From: CAXBOO01 sp963977425
Lineage (GTDB): Bacteria; Bacteroidota; Bacteroidia; Flavobacteriales_D; Luteibaculaceae
Assembly: GCA_963977425.1 (NCBI GenBank)
Contig: CAXBOO010000004.1
Location: 1 to 64,000 of the forward strand
Direction: 5' to 3'
DNA: 64,000 nt
Positions 55,921-63,004 of the stretch are shown piece after piece. The notes below the pieces were generated by a model. It was given only the letters and a program-made list of their open reading frames with translations. It was not told the DNA's origin and did no database searches. A program made the translations under genes and the position numbers. Position 1 is the stretch's first letter. Each line of letters starts with the position of its first letter.

Positions 55921-57047
55921 TTGAAAGCAAAACTCCTATCAATAGAATAATAATAGTTGGCAATGGTTTTGATTTATCACTCGGGTTAAAAACAAGTTAC
56001 GCTGACTTTTTACATTGGTATGTTAAGGAGACGTTCATTAAAAACATACAAAATCGAACCTTTGATTTCGAAACAATTTTCCATACTGTAAAGGCAAAAC
56101 GTGATGATTTTACTGGTCAGATTAGGCTTCATCCTAATTTGCATTCAAAACTTGAGGAAAACCTTTCATGGGATGCTCTTGTTGAAACTATCGACAGGTC
56201 CTTCAACTTAGAATCAAAAAATAATTTTGCAGCGACCATTGCCGACAATGTCTCTCAGTTTGGCTGGGTTGATATAGAGGATTGCTTCTTTTCTGAGCTT
56301 GAATTAATTTTTAACCGACAACAAAACGTGAAGGATGGAGCTGGTACAGATTTATATCGTTCAGCTTTTCAAGGCATTAATAATACATTAAATGATATAA
56401 AAATAGAATTAGACAGTTACATTCATAAAATTGAAACGGAGTTCAAATACGTGAATAAACAGCTCGACATCTATCACCAGTTAATTAAAAGATTACTTGA
56501 GCACAACTTAGAGGAAAAGGAGATTACCTACCTAATTTTAAATTTCAATTACACCAAAACCTTTGAAACTATTTTACAAGGCCATGCCGATGTTATAGGA
56601 ATTTCAACTAACGAACTAAAATTCATTAATATTCATGGGAGTGCAAAAGATTTACAAAACCCCATTGTTTTCGGGTACGGTGACGATACTAGCGAAGTGT
56701 ATAAATCTATGGAAAACCATAGGAACAACGAAATAAGAAAACACATTAAATCTTTTTATTATCCTAATACAGATAATTACTCTCAGTTATTGGGGTATTT
56801 AGAAAGCGGCAAATTTGAAGTTCACATTATCGGGCATAGCTGTGGAGTTTCGGATAAAACACTATTAAACACCATATTTGAGCATGATGACTGTCTTAAT
56901 ATTAAAAATTACCATCAAGGTTCTCTCGATGAAGATTTCAATAAACGATTGAACATTTCAAGACACTTTAGCGATAAACAGAAAATGCGTGAAAGAATTG
57001 CTAATTATGATTCGAATGCTATAATACCCCAAATACAAGCTGAATAA
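55917..57047 (+). CDS. AbiH family phage abortive infection protein
   Basis: A 376-residue protein of the AbiH family, known from lactococcal phage resistance. The N-terminal signature IIIVGNGFDLSLGLKTSYADFLHW, the central LNFNYTKTFE and the C-terminal HIIGHSCGVSDKTLLN match. How it acts is unknown. Translation most likely starts at the TTG at 55917, preceded by GGAGG at 55905-55909 with proper spacing. The ATT-encoded second codon and 4-bp overlap with the restriction gene stop indicate coupling, so the two are one unit. Confidence 0.88.
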   Translation: MIESKTPINRIIIVGNGFDLSLGLKTSYADFLHWYVKETFIKNIQNRTFDFETIFHTVKAKRDDFTGQIRLHPNLHSKLEENLSWDALVETIDRSFNLESKNNFAATIADNVSQFGWVDIEDCFFSELELIFNRQQNVKDGAGTDLYRSAFQGINNTLNDIKIELDSYIHKIETEFKYVNKQLDIYHQLIKRLLEHNLEEKEITYLILNFNYTKTFETILQGHADVIGISTNELKFINIHGSAKDLQNPIVFGYGDDTSEVYKSMENHRNNEIRKHIKSFYYPNTDNYSQLLGYLESGKFEVHIIGHSCGVSDKTLLNTIFEHDDCLNIKNYHQGSLDEDFNKRLNISRHFSDKQKMRERIANYDSNAIIPQIQAE

Positions 57048-57060
57048 ATCATCTCATTAA

Positions 57061-57672
57061 ATGAACAAAATAAACATGGCATATCTATTAATTATTATTG
57101 GTTTAGCAATTACAGCAACGGGTGGTTATATGCTCACTAAGACACCTTCAAAAGCAATTGAAACTCAAGATACCAACACCATAAGATCGGAGTCAAATAA
57201 CGCTTCTAGTTTTGAAGAGAACAAAGCCAAAGGAGATGCTTTTGAGAAATTTGTAGTTAAGCAATTCAACAAGAAGTACTTCACTCTACAAGAATGGAGA
57301 GGTGATAAATACGTTGAGGGTACCTATCCTGTGTCCAATCATTTCCCCGATTTAGAAGTTTCTTTTGAGCTAAAAGAGGTGAAAGACCATTTTGCAGTTG
57401 AATGCAAGTGGAGGAAAGACTATTACAAAGGAGCTATTAAGTGGGCTAACGATAATCAAATTGTTAACTACAAAGAATACGCACAAAAAACCAAGTTACC
57501 GGTATATGTCGTAATAGGTGTAGGCGGTACATCATCAATTCCAAACGAACTTTTTGTAATTCCATTAGCTGAAATTAAATACCCCTCACTCTATAAAGAC
57601 AAATTAGCACCCTATAAAAAAGAAGTTGGCTCTACGTTCTTTTGGGATAACGAAAAGAAGGTGTTGAGGTAG
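57061..57672 (+). CDS. Membrane-anchored PD-(D/E)XK nuclease-like protein
   Basis: A 203-residue protein with one N-terminal membrane helix (about 7-27), a polar linker to about 55 and a restriction-endonuclease-fold domain. Visible are Glu62 (KGDAFEKFV), the PD motif with Asp97 (HFPDLEVSF) and ExK at Glu114-Cys-Lys116 (FAVECKWRKDYY), then QIVNYKEYAQ and PVYVVIGVGG as in Mrr-like folds. It starts 13 bp after AbiH. The orientation puts the nuclease either in the cytoplasm next to the membrane or outside. The former would fit defence against entering DNA. Function is inferred. Confidence 0.75.
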   Translation: MNKINMAYLLIIIGLAITATGGYMLTKTPSKAIETQDTNTIRSESNNASSFEENKAKGDAFEKFVVKQFNKKYFTLQEWRGDKYVEGTYPVSNHFPDLEVSFELKEVKDHFAVECKWRKDYYKGAIKWANDNQIVNYKEYAQKTKLPVYVVIGVGGTSSIPNELFVIPLAEIKYPSLYKDKLAPYKKEVGSTFFWDNEKKVLR

Positions 57673-57729
57673 ATTTTGGCCATTACACTTAATTAACCTT
57701 AACTGAAGATTTCACCGTCGTTTAAGTTA

Positions 57730-57737
57730 TACTTTTG
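57730..57737 (+). promoter_or_regulatory. -7 box upstream of proC
   Basis: TACTTTTG is a perfect TAnnTTTG box 54 bp before the proC ATG. No clear TTG is found at the right distance, so the promoter is only probable. It falls after the defence cassette and would make proC independent of it. Confidence 0.45.
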
Positions 57738-57791
57738 CAGAGTATTAGGATTAGCAATCCTGATGCTTGGAAAAAATCTCAAAAACAAAAA

Positions 57792-58610
57792 ATGAAAGTA
57801 TTAGTAATTGGTGGTGGAAATATGGGGAAAACATATGCTGAAGCAATGGTGAACTCTAATTTTCTCAATCACAAAGATTTGATGATTTTAGATGCATCTA
57901 AAGATGTTACCAAAGAGCTTCGGAAAAATAAAGAATTTGATGTCTACGAAAATTTAAAGGCCTGTGTGCCAAAAGCCGATGTTATTTTCTTGGCAGTAAA
58001 ACCGTATCACGCCGAAGAGGTTATGCAACAAGTGAAAGAGTATACTGTTGACGGACAGATTTTTATTTCTTTAATGGCAGGTGTTTCTATCAATTCTATA
58101 AAAGAAGGGGTAGGTGTAACCAAAGTGGTGCGAGCAATGCCCAATTTACCTGCTAAAGTTGGTATGGGATTGACATCGTTTACCGCCTCAGATGAAGTTT
58201 CTCGATTAGAGTTGTCTACCGTAGAAAGTCTCTTGGATACCACCGGAAGATCGGTAAGGCTAGAAACCGAAAACTTTATAGATGCCTCTACAGGTATTAG
58301 TGGTTCTGGACCAGCATATATATTCTATTTCATGCAATCTATGATAGAGGCCGCCTTAAAAATGGGCTTTTCGGCTCGCGATTCTAATGTATTGGTAAAG
58401 CAAACTTTTGCGGGTGCTGTAGAACTTTTTAATTCAAATAACGACGATCCAAATACCTGGATGGATAAAGTGGCGTCAAAAGGTGGCACCACAAGAGCGG
58501 CGTTAGATTCTATGGAGGATAACAATGTTAAAGAGTTAATAAAAGATGCGGCTTACGCAGCATTCAATAGAGCTGTTGAAATTGGTAAGGAGTATGATGC
58601 TGATAATTAA
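57792..58610 (+). CDS. proC: Pyrroline-5-carboxylate reductase
   Basis: ProC reduces pyrroline-5-carboxylate to proline with NAD(P)H in the cytoplasm. The Rossmann start VLVIGGGNMGKTYAEAM, the NLPAKVGMGLTSF segment and the family signature with SGPAYIFYFMQSMIEAA and GGTTRAALDSM are present. The ATG at 57792 gives 272 residues, the usual length. A longer frame from a TTG at 57735 would overlap the -7 box and is unlikely. A bidirectional terminator follows. Confidence 0.95.
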   Translation: MKVLVIGGGNMGKTYAEAMVNSNFLNHKDLMILDASKDVTKELRKNKEFDVYENLKACVPKADVIFLAVKPYHAEEVMQQVKEYTVDGQIFISLMAGVSINSIKEGVGVTKVVRAMPNLPAKVGMGLTSFTASDEVSRLELSTVESLLDTTGRSVRLETENFIDASTGISGSGPAYIFYFMQSMIEAALKMGFSARDSNVLVKQTFAGAVELFNSNNDDPNTWMDKVASKGGTTRAALDSMEDNNVKELIKDAAYAAFNRAVEIGKEYDADN

Positions 58611-58675
58611 CTGAACAACTTCAGAGTGTATTCACTCTAATTTAAAGACATTTATTTCTTAGAATAAATAGCAAT

Positions 58676-58713
58676 AAAAAAAGCCTTAACTATCTGATAG
58701 TTAAGGCTTTTTT
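58676..58713. terminator. Bidirectional terminator between proC and the integrated element
   Basis: AAGCCTTAACTAT (58681-58693) and ATAGTTAAGGCTT (58697-58709) form a 13-bp perfect stem with a CTG loop, flanked by seven A and six T. It serves proC on the plus strand. On the minus strand it lies just after the tRNA 3' end at 58717 and would have terminated that tRNA transcript. Confidence 0.92.
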
Positions 58714-58716
58714 CTG

Positions 58717-58736
58717 TGGTCCCACATGGGCTCGAA
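58717..58736 (-). other. tRNA 3'-end fragment, probable left attachment site (att)
   Basis: Read on the minus strand the 20 bases are TTCGAGCCCATGTGGGACCA: a T-loop (TTCGAGC), a 3' T-stem (CCATG), an acceptor strand (TGGGACC) and a discriminator base. The matching 5' T-stem CATGG is missing. GTTAA stands in its place, so only the tRNA end is present. A tyrosine recombinase gene starts 140 bp to the right. This is the classic product of integration into a tRNA 3' end: a displaced copy of the end at one junction. The intact tRNA is expected at the other junction, outside the window. Its acceptor 5' strand should be GGTCCCA. The isotype is not known. Confidence 0.75.
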
Positions 58737-58840
58737 TTAACGGTATGCCTTCGTTTCATAGTGTTTCATATTGTTTGTGTAAAGAGCTGAAAAATAGGTT
58801 GTTATGATTTATATTGTTCGAAAATGTTATTTTCTTTCAG

Positions 58841-58871
58841 TATATTTGTGACAACCTTTTTGACAACCTTT
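58841..58871 (+). promoter_or_regulatory. Integrase promoter box and direct repeat
   Basis: TATATTTG (58841-58848) is a perfect TAnnTTTG box. It is followed by two copies of TGACAACCTTT (58849-58859 and 58861-58871) at 12-bp spacing, ending 4 bp before the integrase ATG. The repeats may bind the integrase or the element's HTH protein. GTTTCATA also occurs twice, 10 bp apart, at 58753 and 58763. Confidence 0.5.
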
Positions 58872-58875
58872 CAGG

Positions 58876-60171
58876 ATGAAGCCTACAAGAATCAATTTTA
58901 ACCTTCGTAATAGAACCAATGTGTTGCAGCCGATAATTATTTCAGTTACTGGTAATCTTTACACTAAGCGTATGAGGTTTGCGAGTGGATTAACTATAGA
59001 ACCAAATCATTGGGATTTTGAAAAGCAACGAGTTAAGTATCAATTAACCAAGGCTGGTTTAATCAACTCCCAGCTAAATTCGATCTTTACCTTGCTTAAT
59101 GAATACATTGATAAGAAGTCAAGGCTTGAGGGGGTGATTCCCACTGTGGAAATGCTACGGGCCTTTGTAAAGGTTAAAATTCTTAAAAGAGAAGTAAATG
59201 GCAATCCAAATGAAGTAAGTGCTCAATCTGATTTAGTGGCGCTTTTAGATGAAGCCTATAGAATACTATCCACCACAACTACGGAGTCAGGTACAGGTTT
59301 GCGAAAACACTCAACTTTAAGAAAGCATGAACAAGCCATAGCTGGGATGAAGGCCTATATTGAATTTAAACTAAAACAAAGTGTAACCTTAAAAAGTGTT
59401 ACTGATTCATTTCTAAGTGGGTACAAGCAATTCTTAGCTGAAGGGTATAGTGATGATAAAAAGGTGTTTAAGGCTATTTCTGACGCTACAATTCAAAAGC
59501 ATTTAAGATGTACAAAGCAGTTGGTAGCAACAGTTGTTGATAGCAACAAAGCAGTATTAAAATTGCCTGACAATTGTTTGCCTGGGTTGGATAAGTCATG
59601 GAAAATAAAAGGGATTAACTCGGAACGCAAACTTGTGCTTACGGTTGATGAAATTAAACAGCTTAAAAACGTAGAATTGAAAGCTTTGTCACCAGAAGCA
59701 ATTGCTAGGGATACATTCATTATGATGTACTATACCGGCGGGCAACGTATTTCAGATATAAGCACTCTAAATGATTCAATCTTTAGCGAAGGAAGTATTC
59801 ATATGGTCCAAAAGAAAACGCAGAATTATATACGCATTGAAATAGCAGAAGAGGTGAAAGCTATTTTAAGTCAATATGGCGGCGTTTTTCCTTCGCAAGC
59901 ACCACAGACAACAAATGTGAAACTAAAAGCCATAGCAAGGAGCTTAGGGTTTGATAGGAAGGTTGTATTCAAAGAAAGCAGGGGAGGTAGAACGCTTACT
60001 GAGTTGGTTAGTGTTTCAGATGTAATAGCGTGTCATTCGGCGCGTAGGTCGTTTGCTACTCATAAATTCATTGAAGATTGGAGTTATACTCAGATAATGA
60101 AATTCACAGGGCATAAATCAGAATCTGAGCTAAGAAAGTATATCAATGTAGACGGTTTAGATAGTTATTAA
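58876..60171 (+). CDS. Tyrosine recombinase (phage/ICE integrase)
   Basis: A 431-residue integrase with an N-terminal arm-binding part (about 1-110), a SAM-like core-binding domain (about 125-240) and a catalytic domain (about 255-431). The catalytic residues are Arg291 (GGQRISDI), His387 and Arg390 (CHSARRSFATH), His413 (GHKSESEL) and the nucleophile Tyr422 (RKYINV). This is the type carried by Bacteroidota conjugative and mobilizable elements. Its position next to the tRNA fragment identifies it as the enzyme that inserted the element. Confidence 0.95.
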   Translation: MKPTRINFNLRNRTNVLQPIIISVTGNLYTKRMRFASGLTIEPNHWDFEKQRVKYQLTKAGLINSQLNSIFTLLNEYIDKKSRLEGVIPTVEMLRAFVKVKILKREVNGNPNEVSAQSDLVALLDEAYRILSTTTTESGTGLRKHSTLRKHEQAIAGMKAYIEFKLKQSVTLKSVTDSFLSGYKQFLAEGYSDDKKVFKAISDATIQKHLRCTKQLVATVVDSNKAVLKLPDNCLPGLDKSWKIKGINSERKLVLTVDEIKQLKNVELKALSPEAIARDTFIMMYYTGGQRISDISTLNDSIFSEGSIHMVQKKTQNYIRIEIAEEVKAILSQYGGVFPSQAPQTTNVKLKAIARSLGFDRKVVFKESRGGRTLTELVSVSDVIACHSARRSFATHKFIEDWSYTQIMKFTGHKSESELRKYINVDGLDSY

Positions 60172-60544
60172 AGCAATTCTCTACATAAGAAAGTTTTTTT
60201 TGCTATAGTATATTGTAGCATCTACGATAGTGTTTTTGTTGTCTTGAAATGAGTGATATTCTTTGGTTTCGAGTTTACAAACATGTGAATGTTAGTAAAT
60301 ATCGATAGATTCGAAAGCAGATTGAAACAAAACGCTATTTTATTAAACTACCTTTACCGAGTCGAAACAGAGAGCGCTACTGCCAATAAAACAAAGCAGT
60401 CGTTGAATTTAAGTAGTGAAATTTGTTTGGGTAAAACTATAGCAGTAAAGGTGAAAACCTAGCTAATTTTTAATCGGGTACAGGAAAGAGTTTCGTCGCG
60501 TCGAAACTTTGAAACTCCTCCAACGTACCGCAATTTTTTATACT
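60172..60544. other. Non-coding stretch with an operator-like palindrome
   Basis: This is 373 bp without a convincing gene. Near its right end GTTTCGTCGCGTCGAAAC (60490-60507) is an interrupted palindrome, nested in GAGTTTC (60488-60494) and GAAACTC (60511-60517). Other GTCGAAAC/TCGAAA copies occur around 60315 and 60360. It is probably the control region of the HTH-ATPase operon. Nothing else was recognised. Confidence 0.45.
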
Positions 60545-60775
60545 ATGTGCGAAACACATAACAAGTACGAAACTAAGAACATTTCGTCTAAAATCAGTGA
60601 AAAGGGAAAACTTTTAACACAAAAGGAAGTTTGCCAGGTACTAACAATTAGCCGTACTACGCTATGGCATTGGGAGAAGCAAAATTTGCTTGTTCCTGTT
60701 CGGATAGGCAGAGGTTTGCGCTATTGGGAAGCAGAAGTACTAGCTTTTATTTCGGGAGGTAGAAATGCAGCCTAA
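60545..60775 (+). CDS. Small helix-turn-helix protein (excisionase/MerR-like)
   Basis: A 76-residue protein whose C-terminal two-thirds (LLTQKEVCQVLTISRTTLWHWEKQ, then VRIGRGLRYWEAEVLAF) is the winged HTH_17/excisionase fold found next to integrases. It may guide excision or regulate the operon. The ATG at 60545 is preferred over an upstream in-frame TTG that overlaps the palindrome. It overlaps the ATPase gene by 11 bp. Confidence 0.88.
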   Translation: MCETHNKYETKNISSKISEKGKLLTQKEVCQVLTISRTTLWHWEKQNLLVPVRIGRGLRYWEAEVLAFISGGRNAA

Positions 60776-61856
60776 TAAAACATTAGTTTTCTCAGATGCG
60801 AAATCCGAATTATCGTTAGAGATAGAATCAATGAGTGAAAATCTCCAACTTGAGATTTTGCCTGAGGTTCAACAAACAGGTTATGATAGTAATTTGTTTC
60901 TTATTCAAACAGCTAATGATTGTATCAATCAAGTTAAAGGGATTACAAGGAATAAGAGGCTATTTGATGAATTTTTTATCGAAAATGAAGTTTGTATTCT
61001 ATTTGCAGATACTGGAGTTGGAAAATCAATCTTAGCTACTCAAATTGGTCAAAGTATAAGTTCAGGAGTGCCGATTGATAATTTTCAATTGGAAGTTGGT
61101 TCGCAAAAAGTATTTTACCTTGATTTTGAACTTTCGGCCAAACAGTTTGAGAAAAGATATGCTGTGGAAAAGGATGGAAGTGACTTATTGACTAATCATT
61201 ACACCTTTAGCGATAATTTTTTCAGGTTGAGTGTAAACCCTGATTCAGACATGCCAACAGATGTAAGTTTTGATAAGTATGTATTGAGTGAGTTAGAAAA
61301 GGCGATTGTTGTACAGAAGCCGAATGTGATTATTGTAGATAATATTACTTATCTAAAAGATGAGCAAGAAAAGTCATCAAAAGCACTTGAGCTTATGAAG
61401 CAACTGAAGCACCTCAAAACCAAACATAATTTATCAGTGCTCGTTCTGGCTCACACACCTAAAGTGGATAATACGAGACCGATTCATTTAAATAGCCTGA
61501 GCGGAAGTAAGGCGTTATCTAATTTTGCGGATTCAATTTTTACTATTGGAGCCAGTACAATAGACTCGTCACTTAGATACTTGAAACAAATTAAAGTTCG
61601 TGATTCTGCACATAAATTTACAGAAGATAATGTTGCGGTTTGTTGCCTACAAAAAGAACATAATTATCTACAGTTTGTATTCAGTAAATGTGATTTTGAA
61701 ACAAATCATCTGAAAGTTATAGACAAAGCCATTAGGCTAGAAAGAAAAGACCGAGCTTTAGAATTAAATCGTCAAGGACTTTCTAATGTCGCAATCGGTT
61801 CTAAGTTAGGTGTTACAGAAGGAGCAGTTCGTAAATGGCTTAAACAAGCTTCGTAA
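60765..61856 (+). CDS. RepA-like AAA ATPase with C-terminal HTH
   Basis: A 363-residue RecA-fold ATPase of the AAA_25/RepA type: Walker A ADTGVGKSILATQIG (about 86-100), Walker B PNVIIVDN (about 186), then KHNLSVLVLAHTPK, and a C-terminal HTH (about 335-360, SNVAIGSKLGVTEGAVRKWLK). Such proteins are replication helicases or initiators of plasmids and integrative elements. It is followed directly by a large inverted repeat, a possible binding site. Confidence 0.88.
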   Translation: MQPNKTLVFSDAKSELSLEIESMSENLQLEILPEVQQTGYDSNLFLIQTANDCINQVKGITRNKRLFDEFFIENEVCILFADTGVGKSILATQIGQSISSGVPIDNFQLEVGSQKVFYLDFELSAKQFEKRYAVEKDGSDLLTNHYTFSDNFFRLSVNPDSDMPTDVSFDKYVLSELEKAIVVQKPNVIIVDNITYLKDEQEKSSKALELMKQLKHLKTKHNLSVLVLAHTPKVDNTRPIHLNSLSGSKALSNFADSIFTIGASTIDSSLRYLKQIKVRDSAHKFTEDNVAVCCLQKEHNYLQFVFSKCDFETNHLKVIDKAIRLERKDRALELNRQGLSNVAIGSKLGVTEGAVRKWLKQAS

Positions 61857-61871
61857 TTACATTCGTAATAA

Positions 61872-61912
61872 TCGTACAATCCGTACTAGTTAATTTAGTA
61901 CGAATTGTACGA
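61872..61912. repeat. Large inverted repeat after the RepA-like gene
   Basis: TCGTACAAT-C-CGTACTA (61872-61888) and TAGTACG-A-ATTGTACGA (61896-61912) are 17-base inverted arms with one mismatch, around GTTAATT. The symmetry continues weakly to 61867-61917. There is no T-run after it, so it is not a standard terminator. Two TTCGTAAT direct repeats lie directly to the left (61851-61858 and 61862-61869). It may be an origin or a regulator site. Confidence 0.7.
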
Positions 61913-61989
61913 ATATTGTCCCTCCTTCCAGACCAATAAATTATAGAAATGTATGAGTGCTTTGTTTAGTATGTTTAACTTATTCTTTC

Positions 61990-62022
61990 ATTATTCTAGA
62001 GTAGAATAATAGGTCTACTCTA
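61990..62022. repeat. Two mutually exclusive hairpins
   Basis: ATTATTCTA (61990-61998) pairs with TAGAATAAT (62002-62010). Alternatively TAGAGTAGA (61997-62005) pairs with TCTACTCTA (62014-62022). The stems share bases, so only one can form at a time. No gene starts immediately downstream on the plus strand. Confidence 0.55.
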
Positions 62023-62136
62023 TTTCTGGACATTTTTGGCAGTAAGAGGATACGACGAAGCTCTTCGAATGAGTAGAAGAAACACATCGATTTGTTATAT
62101 AATAATAGTGTTGAATGGAATTACTGGTAAGCCACC

Positions 62137-62574
62137 CTAAATATGCCCTGAATCAGCCAGGGACGTGAAAGCAGACGCAGTCAAAATTATGTGGTCTAAT
62201 AGTTTAATGTCAAGCATTTCACATGCATTCTTTATCTTTTTAGTCAGGGCAAGATCCTGACAGCTTGGATTTAAGTTCCCTGAAGGATGGTTGTGAGCGA
62301 TTAATATGCCAGACGCCGCAGATTTAAGGGCTATAGCCATAAGAATCCTGATATCTACCAAAGTTGCTGAAATACCTCCTTTTGAGAGATGGTAAATCCC
62401 TAAAGGTTCATTGGCTCTATTGGTATAGATTACCTTGAACTCCTCGGTATATTCAATCAATCCTTTATCCCAAGACCTTAGAAAAGTTTGGTAAGCTAAT
62501 TGACTTGTAGTAATAGCAGTATGTATGCGAGGTACCTCTCTATTGTATGTTATTGAAATTTCTGATAGTTTCAT
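62137..62574 (-). CDS. RadC-like JAB domain protein
   Basis: A 145-residue protein with the JAMM metalloprotease-like motif HNHPSGNLNPSCQD (His94, His96, Asp107) of the RadC family. It lacks the HhH domain of chromosomal RadC and has the short form typical of plasmids and conjugative elements in Bacteroidota. The role is not established, despite the old DNA-repair name. It lies 52 bp after the gene at 62627-63004 on the same strand. Confidence 0.92.
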   Translation of the reverse strand: MKLSEISITYNREVPRIHTAITTSQLAYQTFLRSWDKGLIEYTEEFKVIYTNRANEPLGIYHLSKGGISATLVDIRILMAIALKSAASGILIAHNHPSGNLNPSCQDLALTKKIKNACEMLDIKLLDHIILTASAFTSLADSGHI

Positions 62575-62589
62575 ATGATAGGATTAAAT

Positions 62590-62618
62590 AAAGCCGTCAA
62601 TAAATTATCAACGGCTTT
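62590..62618 (-). terminator. Weak terminator between the two minus-strand element genes
   Basis: AAAGCCGT (62590-62597) pairs with ACGGCTTT (62611-62618) across 13 bases. On the minus strand it is followed by ATTTAAT rather than a long T-run. It may only attenuate transcription into the RadC-like gene. Confidence 0.5.
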
Positions 62619-62626
62619 AGTTTGAA

Positions 62627-63004
62627 TTAGTGAGCCAATTCCATTTCCTCTATTTCATCTCTTTGAGAATGACTTGGTCTCTTTGGCTCTGAATAGTGAT
62701 TCGTATCCTCATTCGGTACATAACTGTATCGGTGAGATAATTCAACCTGTTCTCCTGTTTCTGGGATAACATATGAATAAGGGTCGCAGCTCATTTTCTC
62801 TATTCTACCGGCAATTGTGGTACCGACCAATGATTTGCATACATCTTCATTGAAGGTTGACGTAATCGTAGCTCTCTTAGATGAAGCGTAGAACTGCCCT
62901 GTTTTTTGACTCTGAATCATTTCAATTCCGCTTTCTAGAGTAAGCGTAAAGAAAGATTTGTTCTCTGAATTGATACATTCTCTGTATCCTGTAATTGTTA
63001 GCAT
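62627..63004 (-). CDS. Hypothetical protein of the integrated element
   Basis: A 125-residue soluble protein starting MLTITGYREC, with a predicted beta-rich first half (FFTLTLESGIEMIQSQKTGQ, RATITSTF) and a polar, acidic tail. No family was recognised. The start at 63004 was preferred to an open frame 270 bp longer, whose extra part is of low quality (many Tyr, Phe and Cys) and crosses a G8 run. It is probably carried with the RadC-like gene as an element-specific pair. Confidence 0.7.
   Translation of the reverse strand: MLTITGYRECINSENKSFFTLTLESGIEMIQSQKTGQFYASSKRATITSTFNEDVCKSLVGTTIAGRIEKMSCDPYSYVIPETGEQVELSHRYSYVPNEDTNHYSEPKRPSHSQRDEIEEMELAH

Noticed and set aside
57735..57791. N-terminal extension of proC from a TTG
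   Set aside because: It starts within the -7 promoter box and adds residues not found in ProC proteins.
58716..58740. An intact tRNA gene at the proC-integrase junction
   Set aside because: Only the T-loop, 3' T-stem and acceptor 3' strand can be found. The sequence to the right has no matching T-stem, anticodon arm or D arm, so it is a fragment.
58753..58871. A CRISPR array from the short repeats near the integrase
   Set aside because: The repeats are only 8-11 bases, occur twice each, have no spacers of constant length, and no cas genes are present.
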